Shown here one piece after another: positions 8,211 to 17,040 of a stretch of 64,000 nt of DNA (positions are counted from its first letter, which is position 1; each line of letters starts with the position of its first letter). A program made the translations under genes and the position numbers. Below the pieces are notes generated by a model. That model did no database searches. It had not been told where the DNA came from and saw only the letters and a program-made list of their open reading frames with translations. Source of the stretch: Acidobacteriota bacterium (GTDB lineage: Bacteria > Acidobacteriota > Holophagae > Holophagales > Holophagaceae); the NCBI GenBank assembly GCA_016195985.1, contig JACPYP010000022.1:186001-250000 (forward strand), given 5' to 3'.

Positions 8211-10130
8211 GTGAAACACAACAAAAAACTCCTCATGGCGATCCTGTGGTCGGCCATGGGGGCCTCCCTCATCCTGTTCGTGGCCACACGTTTCAACGTA
8301 TACGCCTTCCTGTCGATCTTCGTGACGGCAGCGCTGGCTCTGGCCTGGTGGGGCATGAACTTCCCCATCACGGAAACGGCGCGTCGCAATACGCACCTGG
8401 GTGTCGTCGGTTTCTGGACCCTCATCTTCGGGCTGCTCTTCGGGCCCTTCCCAGTCCCCAAGAAACCTCAGTACGTGGTCGGCGAAGTCCACCGCTTCAG
8501 CGAAATGGAACACGGGTGGGGCCGCATGTACTCCGGCGCCCTCGGTCCCCAGATCGCCAATCACGGTCGGGTCTACACCGATCCCGAGGAAGTCAACGGC
8601 ATCGGTGGCGCCCGCGGGAAGAGCCCCAGTTTCGTGACGGGTTATCCCTTGGCCCGCGCACTCTTCGGGGGCGCCTCGGCCCTGGATGGCTACCGCGGGG
8701 TGGAGAAGCACGGTGGTGAGCCCGCAGCCCCGGTCAAATATCCGTGGGTGAACTACGAAAGCGAAGCCAGGGGCACCAAGCTGGGCTGGAACAAAGGCGA
8801 CATGCTGCTGCCGGAAGTGGCCAAGCAGCTGGGCTACGAGAAGGCTCGCTACACGCCCGAAGAAAACTCCCTGATGGTCAAGGGCATCGGGAAATGGCTC
8901 GGCTCCATGGATGTGGCCATCGCCGAGGTGGATCCCCGATGGTTCTACAGCCACGACTTCATCACCAAGGGCACGCCGCTGCCTCTGGAGGAAGTGAAGG
9001 AACTGAAGTACGCCATCCAACTCTTCGTCGACCAGGACTGGACCCGTGTGCACAACGATCCTGGGAATTCCTGGTGGTCCGTCGCCAAGAGCGGCCAGGC
9101 TTACTCAACCAGCGCCTGGCAAGCCGTTCGCCTCGCCGCGATGCTGCGCGACATGGGCTACGTGGCGCGGGTGGGCTTTGGCGGCATTAACTACGACTCC
9201 GTCGAGTCTCCCATTTCCGTTTACAGCGGCAAGGGCGAGTACGGTCGCCTGTCAGATGCTGTGGTTCCCAGCGCAGGCGGGCTTCGTTTCAAGAGCGCCT
9301 CGGTGCTCACCAACTTCCCCCTGAAGGCAGGGGATCCCGATCAAGGCTACGGTATCACCCGCATGTGCGCGAACTGCGACCGCTGCGCCCGGGCCTGCCC
9401 GGTCAGCTCCATCGCCATGGGCGAGCCCACGGTGGAGAACGGCGTGAACATGTGGCAGGTGGATAAGGACAAGTGCGTGCGCTTCCGCGCCGGGAACCTG
9501 GGTGGCAACTGCTGCAACGAATGCCTGCGCGTATGCCCCTACAACAAACCCGATACCCTCTTCCACCGCCTGGGCAACTACATGATCGCCCACAGCCCAG
9601 TGGCGCCCTACCTTTTCGGCAGCGTGCGCGGCGTGGGTCTCGAGGATTGGCTTGATTTTGACTACTCCTCCGAGGCCGGCCATGTGAAGAATCGTCCCGC
9701 TCGGTGGGTTCAGGAGAACCCCGGCTTCAAGATGCAGTTCCCCTACTACGTCGGCAACTACATCTACACCGAGGAAGACCGCTCCACGGCCGAAGCTTGG
9801 GCCGCCGGAGAGGGCGCCAAGATGGGCAAGGTCGGCCTCACGTACAAGGGTGTGGAATGGGGCAAGATCGAGCCTCGGCTTCTGGATGCCAACGGCCGCA
9901 GCCGCAACGTCCATCACGACTTCGAGAAGGGAGCGCTTCCCGCTGAGCTTCCGCTTCCCGGAAAGACGATCTCCAAGGAAGAAGCCCAGGCACTTCTGGA
10001 CAGCGGACAGGCCTTCGCGGGCGGCAGCAATCACACGGATGCGAACGTCTTCCCGCCCCGCAGTCCCAAGTACGAGAGGGGCGTCCTGACCTATAAGGAA
10101 GCCGCGAAGAAGTGGAAAGAGGAGAAGTGA
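8211..10130 (+). CDS. Membrane-anchored reductive-dehalogenase-family protein (RdhA-like 1)
   Basis: 639 residues from GTG 8211, preceded by AAGGAG. There is no Tat signal. Instead residues 5-85 contain three membrane helices, placing the catalytic part outside the cytoplasm if the N terminus is inside. The C-terminal half shows the family's two [4Fe-4S] motifs: CANCDRCARACP near residue 386, then KCVRF...CCNECLRVCPYNK around 423-446. Upstream lies the cobalamin-domain-like segment (AMLRDMGYVARVGFGGINYD, GEYGRLSDAVVPSAGGLRF). RdhA enzymes use corrinoid and two clusters to remove halides from organic molecules. Substrate is unknown, and a non-dehalogenating role is possible. An unusual long C-terminal extension (~190 residues) follows the clusters. 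Confidence 0.8.
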   Translation: MKHNKKLLMAILWSAMGASLILFVATRFNVYAFLSIFVTAALALAWWGMNFPITETARRNTHLGVVGFWTLIFGLLFGPFPVPKKPQYVVGEVHRFSEMEHGWGRMYSGALGPQIANHGRVYTDPEEVNGIGGARGKSPSFVTGYPLARALFGGASALDGYRGVEKHGGEPAAPVKYPWVNYESEARGTKLGWNKGDMLLPEVAKQLGYEKARYTPEENSLMVKGIGKWLGSMDVAIAEVDPRWFYSHDFITKGTPLPLEEVKELKYAIQLFVDQDWTRVHNDPGNSWWSVAKSGQAYSTSAWQAVRLAAMLRDMGYVARVGFGGINYDSVESPISVYSGKGEYGRLSDAVVPSAGGLRFKSASVLTNFPLKAGDPDQGYGITRMCANCDRCARACPVSSIAMGEPTVENGVNMWQVDKDKCVRFRAGNLGGNCCNECLRVCPYNKPDTLFHRLGNYMIAHSPVAPYLFGSVRGVGLEDWLDFDYSSEAGHVKNRPARWVQENPGFKMQFPYYVGNYIYTEEDRSTAEAWAAGEGAKMGKVGLTYKGVEWGKIEPRLLDANGRSRNVHHDFEKGALPAELPLPGKTISKEEAQALLDSGQAFAGGSNHTDANVFPPRSPKYERGVLTYKEAAKKWKEEK

Positions 10131-10137
10131 GGCGACC

Positions 10138-10365
10138 ATGCTGAATCTAAAAGTCAACTTCCAAATGAAGTGGTACGAAGGACTGCTTTGGGCCGTGGAA
10201 ATCGGCCTGGTCGCCTTCGGTCTTTGGGCGCTCGTCGACACGCTCATGATTTCGTGCTCGAAGGCCGCATGGCGCTTCCTTCTGTTGTTCCTGATTTGGG
10301 CACTGCCCGGCGCAGCGGTGTTGGTGTTCTTCCGCCCCGGCCGGAACGCGCAAGACAACGCTTGA
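10138..10365 (+). CDS. Small two-helix membrane protein (possible RdhB-like anchor)
   Basis: 75 residues starting 7 bases after the preceding stop. Two hydrophobic stretches (EGLLWAVEIGLVAFGLWALV and FLLLFLIWALPGAAVLVFF) are followed by a basic tail. Position directly behind an rdhA-like gene is where rdhB membrane anchors normally lie, but canonical RdhB proteins have three helices and the sequence match is not clear. The RdhA-like proteins here already carry their own helices, so a classical anchor may be unnecessary. Confidence 0.65.
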   Translation: MLNLKVNFQMKWYEGLLWAVEIGLVAFGLWALVDTLMISCSKAAWRFLLLFLIWALPGAAVLVFFRPGRNAQDNA

Positions 10366-10422
10366 CCCCCTCGGCGCGACCGGGCCCGTCCCGGCCGCGC
10401 CGCAGCTATCCCCGGATGATTC

Positions 10423-11850
10423 ATGACCGATCCCACTCGACCCCGGATGCGCTGGTACACCCTCTTGTGGGTGCTCCTTCTCTCGCTGTTCATTCCACTC
10501 GGCATCCTCTTGGCCACCACCGCCTTGGCAGAACACGAATTCAGGGCCGTGGCCGTTTCCCTGGGCGCCACCCTGCTGATCATCGGCCTCATCCTTCTGC
10601 TCTTGGCCCTCAGCCGCCGGGGCGCGCTCGAGAGCCTCTATGCTCGTCGCGGCCTCAAGGCGGGCCTGGCCGTGACGGCCCTGTTCACGGCCTCACTGGT
10701 AATCCCCTCGGAAGCCAGCCTGCCCCGGAAGGACATCCGGCGTTTCACCACCGGCACCCAGGCATATGACGCCAGCACGCAGCCCGGCAACGAGATCTTC
10801 ACTCAGATCGAGAAGAAGCAGGCCAGTTCTGACAAGGACGTCATGACCTTTTCCATCTTCGATGTCTGCGTGGGCAAGGTCTCCCACCGCGTGAGCCGCG
10901 ACGGCGAGGTGTCGCCCAACCGCGTGGAAGTGATCAACCCCGGAATTCTCACCCAGAAGCTGAAGGCTGATGCCAAAGCCCTGGGTGCCGATGTGGTGGG
11001 CATCACCGAGCTGGATCCGCGCTTCGTGTTCCAGAAGGACAACGAGGGCAACCCCGTGCGGCTCAAGCACCGCTACGCCATCGTGCTGGGCAAGGGGCTT
11101 GACTACAAGCTGAGCCATCCCACCGCGCCTCTTCCCTGGCAGAGCCTCTACTCCTCGATTCCCGAAGAAGTGGCCGCGGTGCTTTCGGGGCGGCAGGTGC
11201 AGACTGCGACCCAGATCCCAGAGGAAACCCTCAACGAGTACCGGGAAACCCTCGAATTCTTTTCCGATGGGGGTCGCACGGCTGTGGAACTGGCCAGCCT
11301 GATTCGCAGCTATGGCTATCCGGCGCGGGCGCACTTCGGCCGCTGGAGCGAAGTCCAGGTCGTCCCGCTCGCGATCATGGCGGGCCTGGGCGAACTGGGG
11401 AAGAACGGCATGCTGGTGAATCCCGCCTTCGGCCCCCGAGGCAGCTTCCCCATCGTCACCACGGACCTGCCCCTGATCCCGGACAGGCAGGTGGATCTTG
11501 GCATCCAGGAATTCTGCCGGGCCTGCGCCAAATGCGCCGACGCCTGCCCACCCAGGGCGGTCCCCCAGGGGGATCCCGCCCTGGTGAACGGATTGCTCCG
11601 CTGGCAGGTGGACGGAACGAAGTGCTTCTCATACATCAAGACCAATCCCAAGTGCATGGCCTGTGTGGGCGCCTGTCCGTACAACAAGAAGGACTACTTC
11701 GTGCACCGGTTGGCCGTGACCGCCATCGCCCGGAAATCCCGGGTGATGAACTGGCTGATGCTCCGGTTGGACAACCTATTGGGCTATGGCGCCCGCTCGG
11801 TGCGAGTCGGCCAAGAGGCACGGAAAACCCTTGTCCGGGTGCCTCAATGA
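10423..11850 (+). CDS. Membrane-anchored reductive-dehalogenase-family protein (RdhA-like 2)
   Basis: 475 residues from ATG 10423. Three N-terminal membrane helices (residues 12-95) replace a Tat signal. The body is closer to textbook RdhA than its neighbour: PLAIMAGLGELGKNGMLVNP near 320, FGPRGSFPIVTTDLPLIPDR near 340, then two cluster motifs, FCRACAKCADACPP near 364 and KCFSY...KCMACVGACPYNKKD near 405. The family uses a corrinoid and two [4Fe-4S] clusters; QueG, present elsewhere in this window, is its cytosolic relative. Two RdhA-like paralogues in one operon could act as a pair, for instance one catalytic and one electron-relaying. Confidence 0.82.
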   Translation: MTDPTRPRMRWYTLLWVLLLSLFIPLGILLATTALAEHEFRAVAVSLGATLLIIGLILLLLALSRRGALESLYARRGLKAGLAVTALFTASLVIPSEASLPRKDIRRFTTGTQAYDASTQPGNEIFTQIEKKQASSDKDVMTFSIFDVCVGKVSHRVSRDGEVSPNRVEVINPGILTQKLKADAKALGADVVGITELDPRFVFQKDNEGNPVRLKHRYAIVLGKGLDYKLSHPTAPLPWQSLYSSIPEEVAAVLSGRQVQTATQIPEETLNEYRETLEFFSDGGRTAVELASLIRSYGYPARAHFGRWSEVQVVPLAIMAGLGELGKNGMLVNPAFGPRGSFPIVTTDLPLIPDRQVDLGIQEFCRACAKCADACPPRAVPQGDPALVNGLLRWQVDGTKCFSYIKTNPKCMACVGACPYNKKDYFVHRLAVTAIARKSRVMNWLMLRLDNLLGYGARSVRVGQEARKTLVRVPQ

Positions 11851-12005
11851 TCCGGTTGACGGCTTCCCGGGAATGGTGGCTGGTGGCTGCAGGCGGGCTG
11901 CTCGTGGGCATCGCCTTCAATGTGGCCCTGCACGCCCATCCAGTGGGTCTAGGGGGCCTTCTGGGCGGGATCGCCAGCGCGCTGCTCGTGCGGGGGCTCG
12001 CGTGA
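11847..12005 (+). CDS. Small membrane protein, function unknown
   Basis: 52 residues starting at an ATGA overlap with the RdhA-like 2 stop. One or two hydrophobic helices (EWWLVAAGGLLVGIAFNVAL and GGLLGGIASALLVRGLA) with two histidines between (LHAHPVG). Too short for a family call. The ATGA overlaps on both sides indicate coupled translation within the operon. Confidence 0.6.
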   Translation: MIRLTASREWWLVAAGGLLVGIAFNVALHAHPVGLGGLLGGIASALLVRGLA

Positions 12006-12133
12006 TGGCTGCGCTCGACAACCTCATCACCGGCGGCCTGATGGTTCTGGCCTGCTGGGCGCTGTGGCGCACTTCACGCCGCCCACGGCAGAGCGGGTGT
12101 GCAGGCTGCGATCACCCGGAGGGTTGCTCATGA
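12005..12133 (+). CDS. Small Cys-rich membrane protein, FeoB-associated-like
   Basis: 42 residues: one membrane helix (NLITGGLMVLACWALW), a basic stretch, then a terminal CAGCDHPEGC cluster. Helix-plus-Cys-tail proteins of this size are known as FeoB-associated Cys-rich membrane proteins. Here no FeoB is present, so the Cys tail may bind iron or an Fe-S cluster for the neighbouring proteins. It starts at the A of the preceding stop codon and ends in an ATGA overlap with the next gene. Confidence 0.6.
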   Translation: MAALDNLITGGLMVLACWALWRTSRRPRQSGCAGCDHPEGCS

Positions 12134-13584
12134 CAATCCTCGGAGCCATGGCCCTCGCCCTGTTCCTGGGCGCCTGCCTGGCCTCCATCCGGGGCTGGAT
12201 TCCCCAGCGGGCGCTCACCCTCCAGACCACCCTGCTGCTGGTGGCAGCCCTCATCGTGATCCTCCGCTTGGCCTTCGGAAAGCCGCCGGCCTTCGGAGAG
12301 ATCCTGGGCGGCACGAGCCTGCATCCCATCACCGCCACCGTGGCGGGTTTTCTCCTTGCAGGAGCCCTTCAGGCGGCCGGAGGCTTTGACGCGGCATCCG
12401 CCTTGCTGCGGCGTCTCACGGGCACCGGCCTGGGCCTCCCCTTCGCCCTGGTGGTCCTGGTGAACCTGCCCACCATCTTCGCCATGCCCTGTGGTCGCAT
12501 CCTGGCGGCGCCACTCATGCCCCTCGCGCTGCTTCTGGGGCAGGAGGCAGCGGAACGCAGTGGCGACCGCACCATGCTGGCCATGGTCGTCTTCGGCATG
12601 CTGGTGAATGCAGGAGCCAGCTGCGTGCCGTCGGCCCTCGGAGGCATTGGCCTCCTGGGTGAGGGCATGGGCCGTTTCCCCGCTGGATCCTTTGGCGATC
12701 CCAGCCAGCTCGGAACCCTGGTGCTGACCCTTGCCACCATGGCCCTGATCCGTTTCGTTCACGGCCGGGATCTGAAGATGCGCCCGCCCGCCACCACTGA
12801 GCCTTCCGTGACCGTGCCCGATCAGGGCTACACGGCGCTCGCAGTCTTTGTCCTGATGCTGGCGCTGGTGATGATCGTGCGCCCCCGCATTCCGCTCCAA
12901 GTCATCCTCACCGTCAGCACCCTGATGATCATGGCCCTCGCCCGGCTCTCCCTGGCGAATGTGCTGGCGGGTGTAATCCTCCATCCCCTTTCCGCCATGA
13001 TCGCGGGCTTTCTGGTGGCTGGCGCCCTCTCGGCCTCCGGTGGCTTCGATGCGCTGCTGTGGCTGCTGGAAGGTCTCGCGCGGCACACGCCCCTGGGCTT
13101 CGTCGGCGTCAGCATCCTGGTGGTCTTCCTGCCCCTGATGCTGGCCATGCCCTGCGGGCGCATCATGTCTGTGGCCCTCATTCCCGGCGTGCTGCTCTTC
13201 GGCGAGAAGGTTGCCCATGCCACAGCCTTCCCACTGGCGGCCCCCGTGTTGCTGGTCTCCTTCATCCTCAGTGCAGCGGGAAGCTGTGGTCCCAGCCCCC
13301 TCGGCGGCGTGGGCAACATCGGCGAGGGGCGCCTGCGCATTCCAGACTTCTGGTCGAGCCGTCCTCAGGCGTTGGGCATCTTCCTCGGCGTACCTGCGGC
13401 GGCCCTGGTCATCCGCTTCGGAGGCGTGAGTGGCGGCGCCTATCGGCTGTCCACGCTCTCCACCTGCCTGGGCTTCGGGCTGGTCTCCGGTTTGGGCACC
13501 AACTGGCTGTTTGGTTACCGTCTGCGCCACCTCGGCGGCCTTGCGGGTGGCCTGTTGGTGGGCCTTCTGGTCTGGATTCTATGA
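12130..13584 (+). CDS. Internally duplicated polytopic membrane protein with conserved Cys motifs
   Basis: 484 residues from ATG 12130 (ATGA overlap with the preceding gene). About a dozen membrane helices arranged as two homologous halves, roughly residues 35-225 and 255-450. Each half repeats, in order: LHPITATVAGFLLAGAL / LHPLSAMIAGFLVAGAL, then GGFDA, then AMPCGRI, then GASCVPSALGG / GSCGPSPLGG. The design resembles ion-transporter or channel folds made by duplication, and two cysteine motifs per half are unusual in transporters. I cannot name a family. In an operon of Fe-S proteins it could be a quinol- or ion-coupled membrane module. Confidence 0.75.
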   Translation: MTILGAMALALFLGACLASIRGWIPQRALTLQTTLLLVAALIVILRLAFGKPPAFGEILGGTSLHPITATVAGFLLAGALQAAGGFDAASALLRRLTGTGLGLPFALVVLVNLPTIFAMPCGRILAAPLMPLALLLGQEAAERSGDRTMLAMVVFGMLVNAGASCVPSALGGIGLLGEGMGRFPAGSFGDPSQLGTLVLTLATMALIRFVHGRDLKMRPPATTEPSVTVPDQGYTALAVFVLMLALVMIVRPRIPLQVILTVSTLMIMALARLSLANVLAGVILHPLSAMIAGFLVAGALSASGGFDALLWLLEGLARHTPLGFVGVSILVVFLPLMLAMPCGRIMSVALIPGVLLFGEKVAHATAFPLAAPVLLVSFILSAAGSCGPSPLGGVGNIGEGRLRIPDFWSSRPQALGIFLGVPAAALVIRFGGVSGGAYRLSTLSTCLGFGLVSGLGTNWLFGYRLRHLGGLAGGLLVGLLVWIL

Positions 13585-14075
13585 AGCGCCCCGCCCTTAC
13601 CCTCAACACCACAGCCATGCTGTTGCTGACGATCTTCCTGGGGCTGCTGGGCGGCCATGCCCTGGCCAACCGCCAACCCTGGGCCCTCACATGCTATGAC
13701 TGCAAAGCCTGCGGCGCGGCCTGCGCGTTGGGCATCGATCCTCAGGGTTTTGTGGCAGCCCAGCTGGCCAATGATCCAGATCTGCCCATCTATGCCACGA
13801 ACATCCGGCTGAACGTTCGGAAGGCGCTGGCCCTGGATCCCGAGCTCGAGATCACGCGCGGCGAGCGGCATCTGCCCTTGCGGCAGGCGGTGACCCAATT
13901 CGGCTTGGCCCCTTCAGAAGAAGTCGTCACCTATCGGATGAAGGCCCGCCACGCGGCGGCCCTCTGCCTTGAATGCGCCGCCTGCGAGAAGGCCTGCGTC
14001 CTGGAGTTGCCGCTGCTCCGGGCCATCCGCCAGCTCAAGGCACCGCAGCCAGCGGGAGCCACTCATGCGAAGTAA
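13581..14075 (+). CDS. Membrane-anchored iron-sulfur protein
   Basis: 164 residues starting in an ATGA overlap with the duplicated membrane gene. An N-terminal helix or signal (AMLLLTIFLGLLGGHALA) is followed by two cysteine clusters: CYDCKACGAACALGID near residue 38 and CLECAACEKACVLELP near residue 130. Both follow the CxxCxxxCxxxC ferredoxin-type spacing. This fits an electron-transfer protein exposed on the periplasmic face. Together with the next two genes it forms a set of three membrane-linked Fe-S proteins. Confidence 0.75.
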   Translation: MKRPALTLNTTAMLLLTIFLGLLGGHALANRQPWALTCYDCKACGAACALGIDPQGFVAAQLANDPDLPIYATNIRLNVRKALALDPELEITRGERHLPLRQAVTQFGLAPSEEVVTYRMKARHAAALCLECAACEKACVLELPLLRAIRQLKAPQPAGATHAK

Positions 14076-14709
14076 GGCCTTCCTGCTCCTCGCCGCGATC
14101 ATCACGGGACTGGCTCTGGGCGCCCTGATCGCACAAGCTCCTTTCAAAGAGCGCTTCCCTGGGGCCTACCCCACGTTCGAGGCACCCATCCGGGGGGCCT
14201 TCCGTTTCAGTCCCGAAGGGGTGGAGATCACCGTGGCCGAAACCACCAAGAGCGGCCGCCTGATTGTTTTTGCCTACGAACCCGGTGGGCGGATGGTGGG
14301 CATTCTCAAGCCCATGGAGCAGGGGCGCATTCAGGTGCGCCCCGGCGACCTGGCTGATTTCGAAGTCCAGGTGGAGGGCAAGGCCGTGAAGGGCTTCCGC
14401 TTTTTGAAACGCATGGATCGCTACGCGGAATCCGTGGACATGGCCTTGCGCCTTCGCCAGGCTTCGGACCAGGGGCTTCGGTTTGGCATCCAGCGCTGCC
14501 TGCATCCCTTCTGCACACGCTGCACCTCCGGCTGCGCCAGCGTCATCAGCGGAAGCGACCTGCCCATCACCCTGGAAGTGGCCCCCAGCGGCCATATCCA
14601 CCCGGTCTACGCCAAAGGCAAATGCCCCCGATGCGGCATCTGCTTTACCTGGTGTCCCTCGGGCCTCATCACCCAGACCCGCTCGCTCTCGGGGGGAGGA
14701 GTCCACTGA
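14065..14709 (+). CDS. Membrane-anchored iron-sulfur protein with N-terminal helix
   Basis: 214 residues from ATG 14065, overlapping the preceding stop by 11 bases. An N-terminal helix (FLLLAAIITGLALGALIA) is followed by a ~120-residue beta-rich domain of unknown type (RGAFRFSPEGVEITVAETT). Two C-terminal cysteine sets follow: CLHPFCTRCTSGCASV near 151 and CPRCGICFTWCPSGL near 187. The second is a ferredoxin-like half motif ending in CP. It probably relays electrons next to the RdhA-like proteins; the beta domain gives no further clue. Confidence 0.72.
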   Translation: MRSKAFLLLAAIITGLALGALIAQAPFKERFPGAYPTFEAPIRGAFRFSPEGVEITVAETTKSGRLIVFAYEPGGRMVGILKPMEQGRIQVRPGDLADFEVQVEGKAVKGFRFLKRMDRYAESVDMALRLRQASDQGLRFGIQRCLHPFCTRCTSGCASVISGSDLPITLEVAPSGHIHPVYAKGKCPRCGICFTWCPSGLITQTRSLSGGGVH

Positions 14710-15032
14710 TGGCCGAAGCGTTCTACGCCGCGTGCATCCTCTTTCCCATGGCCGTGCTGGGCTGGCTGGTGGTGCGTCTCGTGCTTAGGGGCAGCTCACA
14801 GGTTCTGCTTTGCATGGAGTGTGAGCAGTGCATGGGGCGGTGCCCCCTCGTGACTCGGAAGGGCCCCGATTTCCCTGGCCCCCGCGGCATCATGGTGGCC
14901 GCCAAGGCGGGCCGGCTTCAGAAGGCGGCCGAGGGCGGCGCCCTGGCCTGCACCAACTGCGGTCTATGTGAGAAAGCCTGCCCGCGCGGCCTGGCACCCT
15001 ATCAAGAACTGGAGGTGCTCAGGCGGAAATAG
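14709..15032 (+). CDS. HdrC/ferredoxin-like 2[4Fe-4S] membrane protein
   Basis: 107 residues starting in an ATGA-type overlap with the preceding gene. One N-terminal helix (FYAACILFPMAVLGWLVVRLVL) is followed by two four-Cys motifs: CMECEQCMGRCPLVTR near residue 35 and CTNCGLCEKACPRGLAP near residue 81. The spacing and the arrangement resemble heterodisulfide-reductase subunit C or the Fe-S subunits of quinol:electron-acceptor modules. It is the last gene of the operon, and a small GTCGGC/GCCGAC hairpin (15059-15072) follows without a T run. Confidence 0.75.
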   Translation: MAEAFYAACILFPMAVLGWLVVRLVLRGSSQVLLCMECEQCMGRCPLVTRKGPDFPGPRGIMVAAKAGRLQKAAEGGALACTNCGLCEKACPRGLAPYQELEVLRRK

Positions 15033-15308
15033 GCCATTCACGGGCGGCGCGGGAAGAGGTCGGCAGGCCGACTGAAGCGAGGCTTTGCGTTGCATTTCGA
15101 CTGTATTGGGAATCAACCGTAATCCAATTTCCGGGCAGATTGGTCGAGGGCTTTCTTTGCATCTTCCCGCTCTGGCACTCCGAACATATCGATGGCCCAA
15201 CGAGAAATAATGCCCTGGAGGTGACCCTTTTCTCAGGTTCGACGAAGTAGCATGAGCCTGCACGGCGAAGGTGCTGCGTGACGCGCGCCAAAGGATCTGG
15301 GCACGTCC

Positions 15309-17024
15309 ATGGAGTCGACTGTGAGGTTGCTGAATTCTCATCTTCTTGAGTTGTTCGACATCGACCACGAGACCGGAGTCATCCGCCTCGGCGACGAGCG
15401 CATGGTCATTCAAAGCACGGCGGCCCTTGGCCTGCTGCGCAAGGAGCTGATCAATACGGTGGGGCTCGAAACAGGGCGCCGTGTGAGGATCCGCTTCGGG
15501 TTCGCCCAGGGGTGCCACGACGCGCTCTCCTTGAAAGAACGCTTGGCCAATCTCAGTCCCGAAGAACGCATCCTCATGGGCTGCACCCTCCACACCCTGG
15601 AAGGGCTGGTGACAGTGGAACCGCTCAAGATCAGTTCCGAACCAGGCCGCAAGCATTTCGAGATGGAAGCGCTCTGGCACAACTCGCACGAGGGCGCCGA
15701 ACACCTGAAACATTTCGATCGCGGCGCCATGAGCGTGTGCTGGGCCACCTTGGGCTACGCCACTGGCTTCGCCACAGCCTGCGCAGGCCACGACATCTAC
15801 TTTCAGGAAGTGGAGTGTGTGGCCAAAGGCGACGCCCGCTGCCGCGTCATTGGCAAGGACGCCGGGAGTTGGGGCGAAGCCCTCGAAGGCATCCGGGCGG
15901 ATTACCTCCTGACCGACCAGGGCCGGCCGCGCCTCACCCTTTCCGGCCTCCAGGAGGAGGTCCAGTCCCTCCAGGCTGCGACCCGAAGCCAGCAGGAGAA
16001 GCTCCTCCGCTATGAACGGATCCTCACCGGGCGGGAGCCCGAGATGGATCTGCTGCGGGCCAGGGTCGCCAACATGCCCGACTCCGCCCGCTTCATCGTG
16101 CGCAGCGCGGCCATGGAGGAGGTCCTGCGTATGGCCGCCCAGGTGGCGCCCCTGGATACCCATGTGGTGATTGTGGGCGAAAGCGGCACCGGCAAGGAAT
16201 TCATCGCCCAGTTCATCCATGAACACAGCGGACGCGCTGCAGAACCCATGGTGGTGGTGAACTGCGCGGCGCTGCCGGAAACCCTGCTGGAGTCGGAACT
16301 CTTCGGCCACAAGAAGGGGGCTTTCACCGGCGCGGTGAAGGACAAAGTGGGCCTCTTCGAACATGCGGGAAATGGCACCCTGTTTTTGGACGAAATCGGC
16401 GAGATGCCGTTGTCTACCCAGGCCAAGCTGTTGCGGGTGCTGGAAAACCGCGAAGCACGCCGGGTGGGTGACGAGCACACATTCAAGGTCCGGGCCCGCA
16501 TCGTGGCAGCCACGAACCGCGATCTGCGCGAGGCGGTGGCCCAAGGATCCTTCCGCTCCGACCTCTACTTCCGCATCGGAGCCTTTCCCATCCTCACTCC
16601 GCCACTGCGGGCCCGGCAGGAAGACATCCCTCCCCTGGTCTATGAATTCATGCAGCGGTCCTCCGCCCGGGTTCAGAAGGAGATCCGTTCCATCAGCTCG
16701 GAGGCGATGGCCCTGCTCATCAGGTATCCCTGGCCGGGGAACGTGCGTGAGCTTCAGCATGTGATCGAACGCGCCGTGATCGTGGCTCGTGGCGATGCCG
16801 TCGCCGCGCGGGACCTGCCTCCCGAGGTCCTCAACCGGCCCCGGATCAAATGCAATGGCGGCAGCCTCGACCTGAAAGAACGGGAGATCACCATCATCCA
16901 GGAGGCTCTGGAGCGTTTCAGCGGCAATCGCACCAAGGCCGCTGAGGCGCTGCATATCAGCCCCGTCACTTTGTGGCGGAAGCTCAAGCGCCATCATTTG
17001 ATGAAAGACCCCCTTGCCACATGA
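15309..17024 (+). CDS. Sigma-54-dependent activator with XylR_N and V4R sensor domains
   Basis: 571 residues. Residues ~15-110 resemble the XylR/DmpR N-terminal activator domain, and ~130-190 the V4R (4-vinyl reductase) ligand domain (ATGFATACAGHDIYFQEVEC, CRVIGKD). The AAA+ module follows, with Walker A GESGTGKE near 290 and the sigma-54-contact motif GAFTGA near 338. A Fis-type helix-turn-helix (NRTKAAEALHISPVTLWRKL) ends the protein. Relatives (XylR, DmpR, PoxR) bind aromatic compounds and switch on -24/-12 promoters. Such promoters lie before the upstream operon (6974) and the downstream export unit (17131), making this the likely regulator of both. Confidence 0.88.
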   Translation: MESTVRLLNSHLLELFDIDHETGVIRLGDERMVIQSTAALGLLRKELINTVGLETGRRVRIRFGFAQGCHDALSLKERLANLSPEERILMGCTLHTLEGLVTVEPLKISSEPGRKHFEMEALWHNSHEGAEHLKHFDRGAMSVCWATLGYATGFATACAGHDIYFQEVECVAKGDARCRVIGKDAGSWGEALEGIRADYLLTDQGRPRLTLSGLQEEVQSLQAATRSQQEKLLRYERILTGREPEMDLLRARVANMPDSARFIVRSAAMEEVLRMAAQVAPLDTHVVIVGESGTGKEFIAQFIHEHSGRAAEPMVVVNCAALPETLLESELFGHKKGAFTGAVKDKVGLFEHAGNGTLFLDEIGEMPLSTQAKLLRVLENREARRVGDEHTFKVRARIVAATNRDLREAVAQGSFRSDLYFRIGAFPILTPPLRARQEDIPPLVYEFMQRSSARVQKEIRSISSEAMALLIRYPWPGNVRELQHVIERAVIVARGDAVAARDLPPEVLNRPRIKCNGGSLDLKEREITIIQEALERFSGNRTKAAEALHISPVTLWRKLKRHHLMKDPLAT

Positions 17025-17040
17025 AGGAGCTTCTTTCAGT

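Noticed and set aside
8211-15032. NosR/NapH-type or nitrogen-oxide electron-transfer operon
   Set aside because: The Cys spacing and the GELGKNGM, TDLPLIPD and CPYNK segments match reductive dehalogenases, and no FMN-binding or heme motif was found.
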